Source: Cryobacterium soli
GTDB taxonomy: Bacteria > Actinomycetota > Actinomycetes > Actinomycetales > Microbacteriaceae
Assembly: GCF_003611035.1 (NCBI RefSeq)
Contig: NZ_CP030033.1
Location: 3,100,001 to 3,164,000 of the forward strand
Reading direction: 5' to 3'
DNA: 64,000 nt
Every line of letters begins with the position of its first letter. Position 1 is the stretch's first letter. Shown piece after piece: positions 56,167 through 64,000 of the stretch. The notes beneath the pieces are model-generated. The model saw nothing but the letters and a program-made list of their open reading frames with translations, was not told the origin of the DNA and searched no databases. The position numbers and the translations under genes are program-made.

Positions 56167-56227
56167 TGGTTGTGCTCCGTTCTTGACATGGCTATCGGGC
56201 GGATGCCGGTGCCCGACAACCGCAGAG

Positions 56228-56254
56228 GGCGGCACCCCGCTAGGGGGTGCCGCC
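56228..56254 (-). terminator. Intra-operon attenuating hairpin between binding protein and permease genes
   Basis: GGCGGCACCCC (56228-56238) pairs with GGGGTGCCGCC (56244-56254), an 11-bp stem, six bases after the binding-protein stop. Such structures usually let the binding-protein mRNA accumulate above the permease mRNA. Confidence 0.7.
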
Positions 56255-56259
56255 GAACG

Positions 56260-57927
56260 CTACTTCGTGACGGGTTCCAGGCTGGTCAGCACGAGAACCG
56301 TCGTGGGGGACTTGGTGGAGAGCGTCGCGTACGGGTCGCTGGCTGTCGGCCATCCGGTGAAACGGGTGTCGGTGAACATCCCCCACTCCGGGCCGGCGAA
56401 CAGTGGGATGACCGGCGCATCAGCGGCGAACTGGCCCTGCAGGCCGTTCACGGCCTCGGTCTGGACCGCCGGGTCGGAGCTGGCGGCGAATGTTGCGAGC
56501 AGGGCGTCCGCTTCCGGGCTGGCAAAGCGGTGGTAGTTCTCGAAGGTCTTCTCGCCGACCGGCTTGACCGTGTCGGTTGACATGACACCGCGGTAGAACT
56601 GGTACGGCGTCGGGGCGTTGTTGCTCCAGACGATGCCGGTGTCGAAACTGCCGTCTTCGTAACTGGCCGAGACCGTGGGCCAGTCGGGAGAATCGACTCT
56701 GGCGGTGATGCCGACCTCGGCCAGGTTCTGCGCGATGATGGTGGCCGCGGAGAGCCAGTCCGACGAGGCGGAGCCCACCGAGATGTCCAGGGTGAACGCA
56801 GACCCGTCCGGAAGCGTGCGGGTGCCGTCGGCGCCGAGGGGGTACCCGGCGGAGTCGAAGAGCGCATTGGCCGCGTCGACATCATGGTTCGTCCAGTCGC
56901 AGGATGCGGCGATGTCGGCATCCACCCAGGTCGTGTACGCGCCGGAGAGGCCGGTGCAGTCGGCCGGGGACGTGTAGCCGTTCATCGCGATGTCGGTGAC
57001 CTGCTCGCGATCCACCGCCATGCTCAGCGCCTTGCGCACGTTGACGTCATCGAAGGGAGCCTTGGTGGTGTTCAGCTGCCAGTTGATCATCGAACCCGTG
57101 GACGGGAACCAGAACTGGCGGTGTTCAGGGTCTTTTGCGACAAAGGACTTCTCGATGTCCGGCATGAACTGATACGCCCAGTCGACCTCGCCGTTGACCG
57201 CGGCGAGGTTGGCCCCGTCGTTGCCGGCGAAGGCGAGCATGCGGATACCCGCGATCTTCTGCTTTTCCGGCTGCCAGTAGTTGGGGTTCTTGCCAAGGTC
57301 GAAGCTCTGGCTCTGGAAGCTGGTGACCTCCGTGTACGGGCCGGTCCCCACCGGGGTGCCGTTTGTATCCTTGGCGGGGTCGTCGATCTCCTCCCAGATG
57401 TGCTGGGGAACGATGATCTGCTGGCCGATCTCGTAGAGAGCGGGGGAGTAGGGGCGGTTCAGGACGAACCGCACCGACTGGTCGCTGTCTGCTTCGACGC
57501 TGTCAAGATAGTCGAAGCCGCCGAGAAGCTCCTTCTGGAGTTCAAAGGTGTACGCCACGTCCCCGGCAATCATAGGTTCACCGTCGGACCAGGTAACGCC
57601 GTCGCGCATCGTGAAGGTGAGCTCGAGTCCGTCGTCGCTGGTGGCCCATTCGGTGGCCAGCCACGGAGTGGTTCCGCCGTCGGCAGGGTTGTACACCAGC
57701 ATCGATTCGTAGACAGCCTGCTGCGTCATCGGTGCTGCGTTGGGAGTGAACGGATTGAAGTTGCGCGAGAAGGTGCCCATGTCCTCACGCGGAATGGTGA
57801 GCAGCTGGTCGCCGGAGGTGTCCACGGCGGTGCCGCCGGCTGTGCACCCGGTCAGCAGCACCGCGCCGGTGAGAAGCGCGGCCAAAGCCAAGGCCGATCG
57901 GCCCTTTCGTATGGAGTGTGGCATCAT
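56260..57927 (-). CDS. ABC transporter substrate-binding lipoprotein (SBP_bac_5 family)
   Basis: 555 residues. Signal peptide with lipobox LLTGC (C28). It follows the oligopeptide/oligosaccharide-binding family 5 plan: WLATEWATSDDGLELTFTMR, DGVTWSDGEPMIAGDVAYTF and a late FAGPEWGMFTD. Neighbours (GH32 hydrolase, LacI, sugar kinase) suggest it binds a fructose-containing oligosaccharide rather than a peptide; related family 5 proteins in Thermotoga bind sugars. GAAAGGAC precedes the ATG. Confidence 0.92.
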   Translation of the reverse strand: MMPHSIRKGRSALALAALLTGAVLLTGCTAGGTAVDTSGDQLLTIPREDMGTFSRNFNPFTPNAAPMTQQAVYESMLVYNPADGGTTPWLATEWATSDDGLELTFTMRDGVTWSDGEPMIAGDVAYTFELQKELLGGFDYLDSVEADSDQSVRFVLNRPYSPALYEIGQQIIVPQHIWEEIDDPAKDTNGTPVGTGPYTEVTSFQSQSFDLGKNPNYWQPEKQKIAGIRMLAFAGNDGANLAAVNGEVDWAYQFMPDIEKSFVAKDPEHRQFWFPSTGSMINWQLNTTKAPFDDVNVRKALSMAVDREQVTDIAMNGYTSPADCTGLSGAYTTWVDADIAASCDWTNHDVDAANALFDSAGYPLGADGTRTLPDGSAFTLDISVGSASSDWLSAATIIAQNLAEVGITARVDSPDWPTVSASYEDGSFDTGIVWSNNAPTPYQFYRGVMSTDTVKPVGEKTFENYHRFASPEADALLATFAASSDPAVQTEAVNGLQGQFAADAPVIPLFAGPEWGMFTDTRFTGWPTASDPYATLSTKSPTTVLVLTSLEPVTK

Positions 57928-57972
57928 GATTGTGTCCTTTCATCGACGCTGAGCGCGTGGTGGGGTGGCAAA

Positions 57973-58005
57973 TGCGTCGGTCTGATTCACAGTCAGACCG
58001 ACGCA
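57973..58005 (-). terminator. Hairpin at the end of lacI
   Basis: TGCGTCGGTCTGA (57973-57985) pairs perfectly with TCAGACCGACGCA (57993-58005), a 13-bp stem overlapping the last codons of the LacI gene. Downstream on the minus strand comes TTTG. Partial termination before the binding-protein gene, or an operator, are both possible. Confidence 0.6.
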
Positions 58006-59009
58006 CGTTCAAGCAGGGGGCAGTCGATCAGCATCCGGTTGGTGCGAAGCGGTGCTCCAGCTATGAGATCGGCGAGCATGGTGACGCCGACGGCGCCCAT
58101 CTGCTCGAAAGGCAACGCCACCGTCGTGAGGCGGGGGCGAAGGAATTGGGAGATGATCTCCTGGTTGTCGAAGCCGACCACGGCGATGTCCTGCGGGATG
58201 CGCAAGCCGCGCTCTTTGATCGCGTCGTACGCACCCATTGCCATGCGGTCATTGCCGCAGAAGAACGCCGTGGGCGGCGCAGGAGAGTCCAGCAGCGCGG
58301 CGGCGGCGTCGTACCCACCGTCGGCCTCGGCATGCCCGTACACCATCAGGTCGGGGTCCACCGTGATGCCGGCTTCGGCGTGGGCCCGGTCGAAACCGGC
58401 TCGCCGCCCGACGGCAGCGGGCATCGCCGGATCAAGGTTGATGAACGCGACTCGGGCATGCCCCGCGTCAAGGAGACGTTTCGCTGCCCGGTAGCCGCCC
58501 ATCTCTTCGTCAGGCACCACACAGGCGAATCGGTCGTCGGGGTCGAAGCAGTTGATCAGCACGGTGGGCACTTCCAGGGCGGCCGGCGGCAGAGTGACGG
58601 AGCGGTGCCAGGTGGTGGCGTAGATGAGCCCTTCGACCCTCTGCTCGAGCAGCTTCTCGATTGCCGCGGTCTCCATAGCCGGGTCGCCCTCGCTCGAGGC
58701 GATCAGCACGAACTTGCGTTCGTCCCAGGCTTTGTCCTGCACACCCTTGATGATGTCAACGGCGAACGGCGCGGTGACGATCTCCGTGATGAGGCCATAC
58801 CAGTCGCTCTTCTGCGCGGCGAGGGCCTGCGCCCCGGCGTTAGGCCGATAGCCGAGCGCGTCGACGGCTTCAAGGACGCGCTGGCGCGTGCTGTCAGGGA
58901 TATTCGCATTCTCGCGGTTGCTCAGGACGAAGGAGACCGTGGTGCGGGATACGCCGGAACGGGTCGCGACATCGGTCATGGTCACGTTGCGGGTCCGTTT
59001 GATCGCCAT
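57993..59009 (-). CDS. LacI-family repressor of the fructoside importer operon
   Basis: 338 residues. Helix-turn-helix VTMTDVATRSGVSRTTVSFV with hinge ALGYRPNAGAQALA, then a periplasmic-binding-like effector domain (FFCGNDRMAMGAYDAIKERG, DIAVVGFDNQ). It lies 66 bases ahead of the binding-protein gene on the same strand. Two overlapping palindromic sites downstream of its own -10 indicate autoregulation. The effector is probably a sugar derived from the transported substrate. Confidence 0.93.
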   Translation of the reverse strand: MAIKRTRNVTMTDVATRSGVSRTTVSFVLSNRENANIPDSTRQRVLEAVDALGYRPNAGAQALAAQKSDWYGLITEIVTAPFAVDIIKGVQDKAWDERKFVLIASSEGDPAMETAAIEKLLEQRVEGLIYATTWHRSVTLPPAALEVPTVLINCFDPDDRFACVVPDEEMGGYRAAKRLLDAGHARVAFINLDPAMPAAVGRRAGFDRAHAEAGITVDPDLMVYGHAEADGGYDAAAALLDSPAPPTAFFCGNDRMAMGAYDAIKERGLRIPQDIAVVGFDNQEIISQFLRPRLTTVALPFEQMGAVGVTMLADLIAGAPLRTNRMLIDCPLLERASV

Positions 59010-59051
59010 TGCCCACTGCCTTTCGTCATTGAACTGCTGCTCGACTATCTC

Positions 59052-59070
59052 GCGTTACTAACGCGCGTTA
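59052..59070 (-). promoter_or_regulatory. LacI-family operator, two overlapping palindromes
   Basis: GCGTTACTAACGC (59052-59064) and TAACGCGCGTTA (59059-59070) are both perfectly palindromic and share TAACGC. They lie just downstream of the lacI -10 element, where a bound repressor stops transcription. LacI-family sites typically have this central CG form. Confidence 0.85.
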
Positions 59071-59082
59071 CTCGATGGTGCA

Positions 59083-59112
59083 ACTCTAGCGAGCGCAATT
59101 CAGCGGTGTCAA
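59083..59112 (-). promoter_or_regulatory. lacI promoter
   Basis: On the minus strand TTGACA (plus 59107-59112), 18-base spacer, TAGAGT (plus 59083-59088). The -35 is a perfect sigma-70 hexamer. The operator pair begins about a dozen bases downstream of the -10. Confidence 0.75.
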
Positions 59113-59142
59113 GCGCCCGCGCGCATCCGACCTCGGCGAGGC

Positions 59143-60138
59143 TCAGGCGAGGATCGCGGCGACCTCTGCCAGCGTCGGCATCGAACTCGTGGCTCCGGGC
59201 CGGGTCACCGAGATCGACGAGGCCACGGTGGCCCAGCGCACGGCGTCGATCATCCGCTCGTCGGAGATACCGACAGACGCGGCGTCAACGGGCCCACCCT
59301 TACCGGGCCCATCGCCGGCCAGCACACCGCCGGCCAGCACACCGCCGGCCGAAGCCAGCCGGGCCACCAGCGCGCCCACGAAGGTGTCGCCTGCGGCGGT
59401 GGTGTCCACGGCCGTAACCGGCCGGGCCGGGGCCAGGCCCAATACCTCGCCGTCATAGGCCACGACGCAGCCCTGGGAGCCGAGCGTTACGATCGCCCAG
59501 GTCTTCCCGGCGCTGAGCAACTCGGCAGCCCGCACCGGGTCGCTCTCGCCGGTGAGCTCGGTGGCCTCGATCTGGTTGGGCACCACCAGGTCGACGGAGG
59601 CCAGGAAGCCCTCGGGCAGCGGCACCACCGGGGCCGGGGTGAGCACCGTGAAAACGCCATGGGCCCGGGCCACCGCGATGCCCGCCGCGAGTGCGCCGAC
59701 GGGCAGCTCGCACTGCATGACCAGGAACGCGGACTGCCGGATGATCTCCTCCTGGCCGGCGGTGAGCGCCGTCACGGTGGCGTTGGCGCCGGAGACCACG
59801 ACGATCGAGTTCTCGCCGGAGTCGACGACCGAGATGTGCGCGGTTCCCGTGGGCTCCCCGGCCTCGGCCAGGCCGGCCGCACCGATTCCCTCCGCGGCGA
59901 CGAGGTCGCGCAGTTCGTGACCGTAGGCGTCCGCGCCCACCGCCCCGAGAAAGTCAACGTCGCCGCCCTGCCGGGCCGCGGCGACGGCCTGGTTGAGTCC
60001 CTTGCCGCCGGGCACCGTGCCGTACCCGCTGCCGAAGATGGTCTCGCCCGGTTGGGGCAGCCGTGGCTGCCTCACAACGAGGTCCATGTTGGCGCTGCCG
60101 AGCACGGCGATCCGGGTGGTCTTGCTCACATCGTTCAC
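59143..60138 (-). CDS. rbsK: Ribokinase-like PfkB carbohydrate kinase
   Basis: 331 residues from GTG 60138; GTG 60129 is an alternative. PfkB fold with SANMDLVVRQPRLPQPGETI, the GGKGLNQAVAAARQGG ribokinase motif and catalytic Asp in DTTAAGDTFVGAL. An insertion near residue 280 holds the duplicated GGVLAGGVLAGDGPGKGG, reflecting a short DNA duplication. Ribose is the likely substrate by motif; because LacI and a GH32 importer follow, fructose cannot be ruled out. 133 bases separate it from lacI. Confidence 0.87.
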   Translation of the reverse strand: MNDVSKTTRIAVLGSANMDLVVRQPRLPQPGETIFGSGYGTVPGGKGLNQAVAAARQGGDVDFLGAVGADAYGHELRDLVAAEGIGAAGLAEAGEPTGTAHISVVDSGENSIVVVSGANATVTALTAGQEEIIRQSAFLVMQCELPVGALAAGIAVARAHGVFTVLTPAPVVPLPEGFLASVDLVVPNQIEATELTGESDPVRAAELLSAGKTWAIVTLGSQGCVVAYDGEVLGLAPARPVTAVDTTAAGDTFVGALVARLASAGGVLAGGVLAGDGPGKGGPVDAASVGISDERMIDAVRWATVASSISVTRPGATSSMPTLAEVAAILA

Positions 60139-60208
60139 CCGCCCAGTCTGACGGATGCGGCGGCACGCCGCCCCTCTCTTGCCGACGGATGCGCGATTCG
60201 CGCGTCCC

Positions 60209-60248
60209 GCGCCGAAGCGCGCGTGGCGCGCGCCCAGCGAAACGGCGC
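60209..60248. repeat. 40-bp GC-rich palindromic repeat, copy 5
   Basis: Opposite orientation to copies 1-4: read on the minus strand it opens GCGCCGTTTCGCTGGG and closes CTTCGGCGC. Exactly 40 bases. Lies in the 218-base divergent gap between the PfkB kinase and the membrane-protein gene. Confidence 0.75.
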
Positions 60249-60356
60249 CGTCCCCGCGTTCCGCGAAGTTCGCACCCGCCGGCCTGGCCGGGGTCGCAGC
60301 CGCCGGGGGCGCACTGGGCCGGGCCGCATTCGCCGGCGTCGTGCGACAATAGAACC

Positions 60357-60821
60357 GTGAGCTCTGCAGATCAGCACGGTGACGCCGAGTCGCGACAGCC
60401 CGGCAGTGTTTCGCCAGCCGCGGAGACGCCCAGCGTCCCGGCCGGCCCAACCGGAATCCCGGTGCCCGCCGAACCCACCGAGACCGTCGTCTCGGAGGAG
60501 ACTCTCGTGGTGCGCCGGTCGCCCCGCTACATCAGCTTCATGATCGTCGGCGCCGTCGCTGGTGCCGTCCTGGCGCTGCTGCTCACGGTGCTCTTCCCGC
60601 AGAACGCCGAATTCGACCCGGCGCAGGTGTTCGGTTTCCTGCTGCTCGGCGGCGTCACGGTCGGGGTCGCGCTCAGCTGCCTGATCGCTATCGTGCTCGA
60701 CCGGTTTGTGGGACGCTCGGCGACCACCGTCGTCGCGGATAGACTTGACGCGAACTTCACACGCGCCTTCGAGGCTCCGGATCCTGGATCCGACCCCCAA
60801 CCTTCCAACGAGAATTCCTAG
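60357..60821 (+). CDS. Small membrane protein upstream of purF
   Basis: 154 residues from GTG 60357 (MSSADQHGDAESRQPGSVSP). About 55 residues of Ser/Pro/Glu-rich cytoplasmic tail, two membrane helices (FMIVGAVAGAVLALLLTVLF and a second near 98-120), then a polar end. Such a protein precedes purF in many actinobacteria. Function unknown. 15 bases to purF. Confidence 0.75.
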   Translation: MSSADQHGDAESRQPGSVSPAAETPSVPAGPTGIPVPAEPTETVVSEETLVVRRSPRYISFMIVGAVAGAVLALLLTVLFPQNAEFDPAQVFGFLLLGGVTVGVALSCLIAIVLDRFVGRSATTVVADRLDANFTRAFEAPDPGSDPQPSNENS

Positions 60822-60836
60822 TAAAGGGGCTGCGGC

Positions 60837-62426
60837 TTGGCCGGTGGCGACGGACGACTGAATCACGATCTTCTTCCTGGCGAGAAGGGCCCGCAGGATG
60901 CCTGCGGAGTCTTCGGTGTCTGGGCCCCAGGTGAAGAGGTAGCCAAGCTCAGCTACTTCGGGCTCTACGCCCTCCAGCACCGCGGCCAGGAATCGGCGGG
61001 CATCGCCACGAGCGACGGCTCGAAGATCCTCATCTACAAGGACATGGGCCTGGTCTCCCAGGTCTTCAACGAGGCCTCGCTGAGCACCCTGCTCGGACAC
61101 CTCGCGGTGGGTCACACCCGCTACTCCACCACCGGCTCGTCGAGCTGGCAGAACGCGCAGCCCACCCTGGGGCGCACCGCCGGCGGCACCGTGGCGCTCG
61201 GCCACAACGGCAACCTCACCAACACGGCCGAGCTGCTCGAGCTGGTGCGCGAGCGCTACCCCAAGGTCGACGGCGAACTCGCCCGCGGCAACACCACCGA
61301 CACCGCCGTGATCACCGCGCTGCTCACCGGTGACCTCGACCACACCCTCGAAGCCACCGCCATGGAGGTGCTCCCGCGTCTGCGCGGCGCCTTCTGCCTG
61401 GTCTTCATGGACGAGACCACGCTCTACGCCGCGCGCGACCCGCAGGGCGTTCGCCCGCTGGTGCTCGGCCGGCTCGAGCGCGGGTGGGTCGTCGCCTCCG
61501 AGACCGCCGCCCTCGACATCGTCGGAGCAAGTTTCGTGCGCGAGGTCGAACCAGGTGAGCTCATCACCATCGACGAGAACGGCCTGCGCACGCAGCGGTT
61601 CGCCGAGGTCAAGCGGGCCGGATGCGTGTTCGAGTACGTCTACCTCGCCCGGCCCGACACCACCATCGCCGGCCGTGGCGTGCACGAGGCCCGGGTCGAG
61701 ATGGGTCGTCAGCTCGCCGCCGAGTACCCCGTCGAAGCGGACCTGGTCATCCCCACCCCCGAATCCGGCACCCCCGCGGCGATCGGCTACGCGCAGGCGT
61801 CCGGCATCCCGTTCGGCCAGGGCCTGGTGAAGAACACCTACGTGGGCCGCACCTTCATCCAGCCCTCAGAGACCATCCGCCAGCGCGGCATCAAGCTCAA
61901 GCTCAACCCGCTCAAAGAGGTCATCAAGGGCAAGCGACTCATCGTCGTGGACGACTCCATCGTGCGCGGCAACACGCAGCGCGCCCTGGTCAGCATGCTC
62001 CGCGAGGCCGGCGCCGCCGAGGTGCACGTGCGCATCTCCAGCCCGCCCATCACCTGGCCCTGCTTCTACGGCATCGACTTCGCCTCCCGGGCCGAACTGA
62101 TCGCCACCGGCCTCGGCGTCGACGAGGTGCGCCAGGCCATCGGCGCCGACTCGCTCGGCTACCTGTCGGAGGACGGCATGATTGCCGCCACCGAGCAGCC
62201 GAGGGAGAGCCTGTGCACCGCCTGCTTCACCGGCGTGTACCCGATCAAGCTGCCCGAGACCCAGCACCTGGGCAAGAACCTCCTCGAGCGCGACTTCTCC
62301 TCCAACGGCTGCGACCCCGGTCCCGACGCCGAGTTCGAGGGCGTGCTCACCCCTGAGTCGACGCTGGCGGATACCCTCGCCCAGCACGGCCAGGTCCCGT
62401 TCGGCGATCCCGGAAGACCAGAATGA
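60837..62426 (+). CDS. purF: Amidophosphoribosyltransferase PurF
   Basis: 529 residues from TTG 60837 with AAAGGGG upstream. First committed step of purine synthesis: glutamine and PRPP to phosphoribosylamine. A propeptide of 22 residues precedes nucleophile C23 (DACGVFGVW), removed in relatives. PRPP loop LIVVDDSIVRGNT, and cysteines in WPCFYG and SLCTACF that hold the [4Fe-4S] cluster of the Bacillus-type enzyme. Overlaps purM (ATGA). Confidence 0.97.
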   Translation: MAGGDGRLNHDLLPGEKGPQDACGVFGVWAPGEEVAKLSYFGLYALQHRGQESAGIATSDGSKILIYKDMGLVSQVFNEASLSTLLGHLAVGHTRYSTTGSSSWQNAQPTLGRTAGGTVALGHNGNLTNTAELLELVRERYPKVDGELARGNTTDTAVITALLTGDLDHTLEATAMEVLPRLRGAFCLVFMDETTLYAARDPQGVRPLVLGRLERGWVVASETAALDIVGASFVREVEPGELITIDENGLRTQRFAEVKRAGCVFEYVYLARPDTTIAGRGVHEARVEMGRQLAAEYPVEADLVIPTPESGTPAAIGYAQASGIPFGQGLVKNTYVGRTFIQPSETIRQRGIKLKLNPLKEVIKGKRLIVVDDSIVRGNTQRALVSMLREAGAAEVHVRISSPPITWPCFYGIDFASRAELIATGLGVDEVRQAIGADSLGYLSEDGMIAATEQPRESLCTACFTGVYPIKLPETQHLGKNLLERDFSSNGCDPGPDAEFEGVLTPESTLADTLAQHGQVPFGDPGRPE

Positions 62427-63526
62427 GCAACGCAACCTACGCCGCCGCCGGAGTCGACACCCACGCGGGTGACCTCGCGGTGTCGCTGATGAAGAAGGCC
62501 GTCTCGGCCACGCACGGCCCCGAGGTGCTCGGCGGCTTCGGCGGTTTCGCCGGGCTCTACGACGTGTCGTTCCTCACCAACTACACCCGGCCGTTGCTCG
62601 CGACGTCCACGGATGGCGTGGGCACCAAGGTCGCCATCGCCCAGGCGCTCGACAAGCACGACACCATCGGGCAAGACCTCGTGGGCATGGTCGTCGACGA
62701 CATCATCGTCGTGGGCGCCCGCCCGCTGTTCATGACCGACTACATCGCCTGCGGCAAGGTCGTCCCCGAGCGCATCGCGTCGATCGTCGAGGGCATCGCC
62801 AAGGCCTGCGCCGCGACCGGCACCGCCCTCGTCGGCGGCGAGACCGCCGAGCACCCCGGTCTGCTCGGGCCGGATGACTACGACGTCGCGGGCGCGGCGA
62901 CCGGTGTCGTCGAGGCAGACCAGGTCCTCGGCGCCGAGCGGGTGCAGTCCGGTGACGTCGTCATCGCGATGGCCTCCTCCGGCCTGCACTCCAACGGCTT
63001 CTCCCTGGTGCGGCACATCCTCGCCCAGAAGGGCATCGGCTACACCGACACCTCCGCCGAACTCGGCGGCGTCGTCGGCGAGGCCCTGCTCGAACCCACC
63101 CGCCTCTACACCGGACCGCTGCTCAGTGTGCTCTCCGACCCCGAGCTGGCCGGCGTCGTGCACTCGCTCAGCCACGTCACCGGCGGCGGCATCGCGGCCA
63201 ACCTGGCCCGCGTGCTGCCCGTGGGCAGCTGGGTCGAGGTCGACCGGTCCACCTGGTCGCCCGCGCCCGTCTTCCGGGTGCTCGGCGATATGGCCGGCAC
63301 CACGCTGGAGAGCGCCGAAGGCACCTGGAACCTCGGCGTGGGCATGTTCGCCGTCGTCGCGGCCAACGCCGCGTCATCCGTGATCGCTCGCCTGAAGTCT
63401 GAGGGCATCCCGTCCTGGGTCGCCGGCCGCGTGTCGATGGCCCCGCATGACCTCACCGGCTTCGAGCAGGGCGCCAAGGGCGTCAACGGCGGCGCCGTGC
63501 GCCTCGTCGGCGCCTACGCCGCGTAG
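62423..63526 (+). CDS. purM: AIR synthetase PurM
   Basis: 367 residues, ATP-dependent ring closure of FGAM to AIR. Features: TSTDGVGTKVAIA, the DDIIVVGARPLFMTDYIA stretch, GGETAEHPG, and GGGIAANLARVLP. Translationally coupled to purF. Confidence 0.98.
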   Translation: MSNATYAAAGVDTHAGDLAVSLMKKAVSATHGPEVLGGFGGFAGLYDVSFLTNYTRPLLATSTDGVGTKVAIAQALDKHDTIGQDLVGMVVDDIIVVGARPLFMTDYIACGKVVPERIASIVEGIAKACAATGTALVGGETAEHPGLLGPDDYDVAGAATGVVEADQVLGAERVQSGDVVIAMASSGLHSNGFSLVRHILAQKGIGYTDTSAELGGVVGEALLEPTRLYTGPLLSVLSDPELAGVVHSLSHVTGGGIAANLARVLPVGSWVEVDRSTWSPAPVFRVLGDMAGTTLESAEGTWNLGVGMFAVVAANAASSVIARLKSEGIPSWVAGRVSMAPHDLTGFEQGAKGVNGGAVRLVGAYAA

Positions 63527-63554
63527 CCCGACCGCTTCGCAGCGCGCGGAATCC

Positions 63555-63611
63555 CTCGCGGCGTGCGATGAGTCTCGCGGCGCACGATAAGTCTCGCGGC
63601 GCACGATAAAC
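63555..63611 (+). repeat. Three 19-bp tandem repeats after purM
   Basis: Units 63555-63573, 63574-63592 and 63593-63611 of the form CTCGCGGCGCACGATAAGT; units 2 and 3 differ at the last two bases and unit 1 at three others. The third unit forms the left arm of the following terminator hairpin. Confidence 0.85.
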
Positions 63612-63640
63612 ACCGGCTTATCCTGCGCCGTGAGTCTTTT
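63593..63640 (+). terminator. purM terminator with T-run
   Basis: CTCGCGGCGCACGATAA pairs with TTATCCTGCGCCGTGAG (15 of 17) around an eight-base loop and is followed by TCTTTT. The only clear stem plus T-run in the window; it uses the third tandem repeat as its left arm. Beyond it, up to 63868, I see only GC-rich sequence without an ORF. Confidence 0.85.
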
Positions 63641-63868
63641 GACGAGCCGCGACACTTTTCACGCGCTGCGACATCCTTCACGCACTGAGGCAGAGGTGCC
63701 CCGCACGGCGGAAGCTGCTCAGGGCGCCCCAACAGAGGGCGCACCACGGCAACCGGGCGACGACGATTATCCGCGAGCGGGCAGGCTGGGAGTTGCCCGA
63801 AAAACGGGCTACGGGCGCGCCGTCGGAGCCGGCGCGCATCCACTCACCGCCGAGGGCGGTGCATCGAC

Positions 63869-64000
63869 TCAGGCGCGCTTCTTCTCGTCCTCGGTGTCGT
63901 AGTGGTCGACGTAGTCGTCGGGGTCGTCTGACGTCGCCTTGTTCGCTTCGTATTCCGGCCACTTGGCCAGGTCTTCGTCGAGCCGCGGGTCGGTCACCGG
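63869..64000 (-). CDS. DUF3073 protein (C-terminal part, runs off window)
   Basis: The last 43 codons are visible, ending EDEKKRA. The acidic, tyrosine-containing tail (DDPDDYVDHYDTEDEKKRA) and preceding LAKWPEYEANKATSD fit DUF3073, a short actinobacterial protein commonly encoded beyond purM. Function unknown. The N-terminus lies beyond base 64000. Confidence 0.8.
   Translation of the reverse strand, partial: PVTDPRLDEDLAKWPEYEANKATSDDPDDYVDHYDTEDEKKRA

Overview
This is high-GC DNA densely packed with genes, with many GTG starts, short ATGA/GTGA stop-start overlaps and almost no foreign-looking sequence. It reads as chromosome of an actinobacterium, most likely Microbacteriaceae (a Cryobacterium/Leifsonia-like genus). 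Supporting markers are the DUF7882 small protein, the DUF3151-purA, purD-SCP and purF-purM-DUF3073 neighbourhoods, and an actinobacterial-type LexA box in front of a dinB gene. I see no rRNA, tRNA, transposase, integrase, prophage or CRISPR.

Layout. 1-2838: manganese uptake (mntR fragment, mntH) behind an MFS exporter with a divergent ArsR-like regulator. 3876-9434: a Microbacteriaceae small protein, two coupled membrane proteins, a NarL-type two-component system, a PadR/HAAS pair and a DedA protein. 9639-14437: TrmH-type methyltransferase, NTF2-like protein, TetR plus DHA2 drug exporter, malic enzyme. 14757-17120: a large surface lipoprotein with collagen-like Gly-X-Y blocks and two C-terminal domains resembling Hcp, the most unusual gene here. 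17208-23233: SOS-controlled DinB, an aldo/keto reductase, and a YhgE/Pip membrane protein with a degenerate ABC ATPase under a divergent TetR. 23350-31100: DUF3151-purA, a GNAT, a DMT exporter, chorismate mutase, an SDR, a DUF559 endonuclease-like gene boxed in by long palindromic repeats, and lhgO. 31418-42000: purL, a TMEM175-like channel, a TPP-riboswitch ykoFEDC (ECF-type thiamine/HMP uptake) operon, an aldo/keto reductase and purQ-purS. 42038-46075: kynurenine pathway operon with a divergent TetR. 46086-50504: VOC dioxygenase-like protein, alpha/beta hydrolase, purC-purD, SCP-like protein. 50616-60138: a peptide-type ABC importer translated together with a GH32 fructosidase, a LacI regulator and a PfkB sugar kinase. 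60357-64000: membrane protein, purF-purM, DUF3073.

Eight de novo purine genes (purA, L, Q, S, C, D, F, M) lie in the window. They are split into at least five transcription units with unrelated genes between them; purSQ is about 7 kb from purL. Control elements readable from sequence include a TPP riboswitch, a LexA box, perfect palindromic operators for TetR and LacI regulators, a 25-bp PadR operator, a likely MntR box, and several strong hairpin terminators. Two families of imperfect palindromic intergenic repeats (40 bp and 62 nt) account for much of the non-coding DNA.
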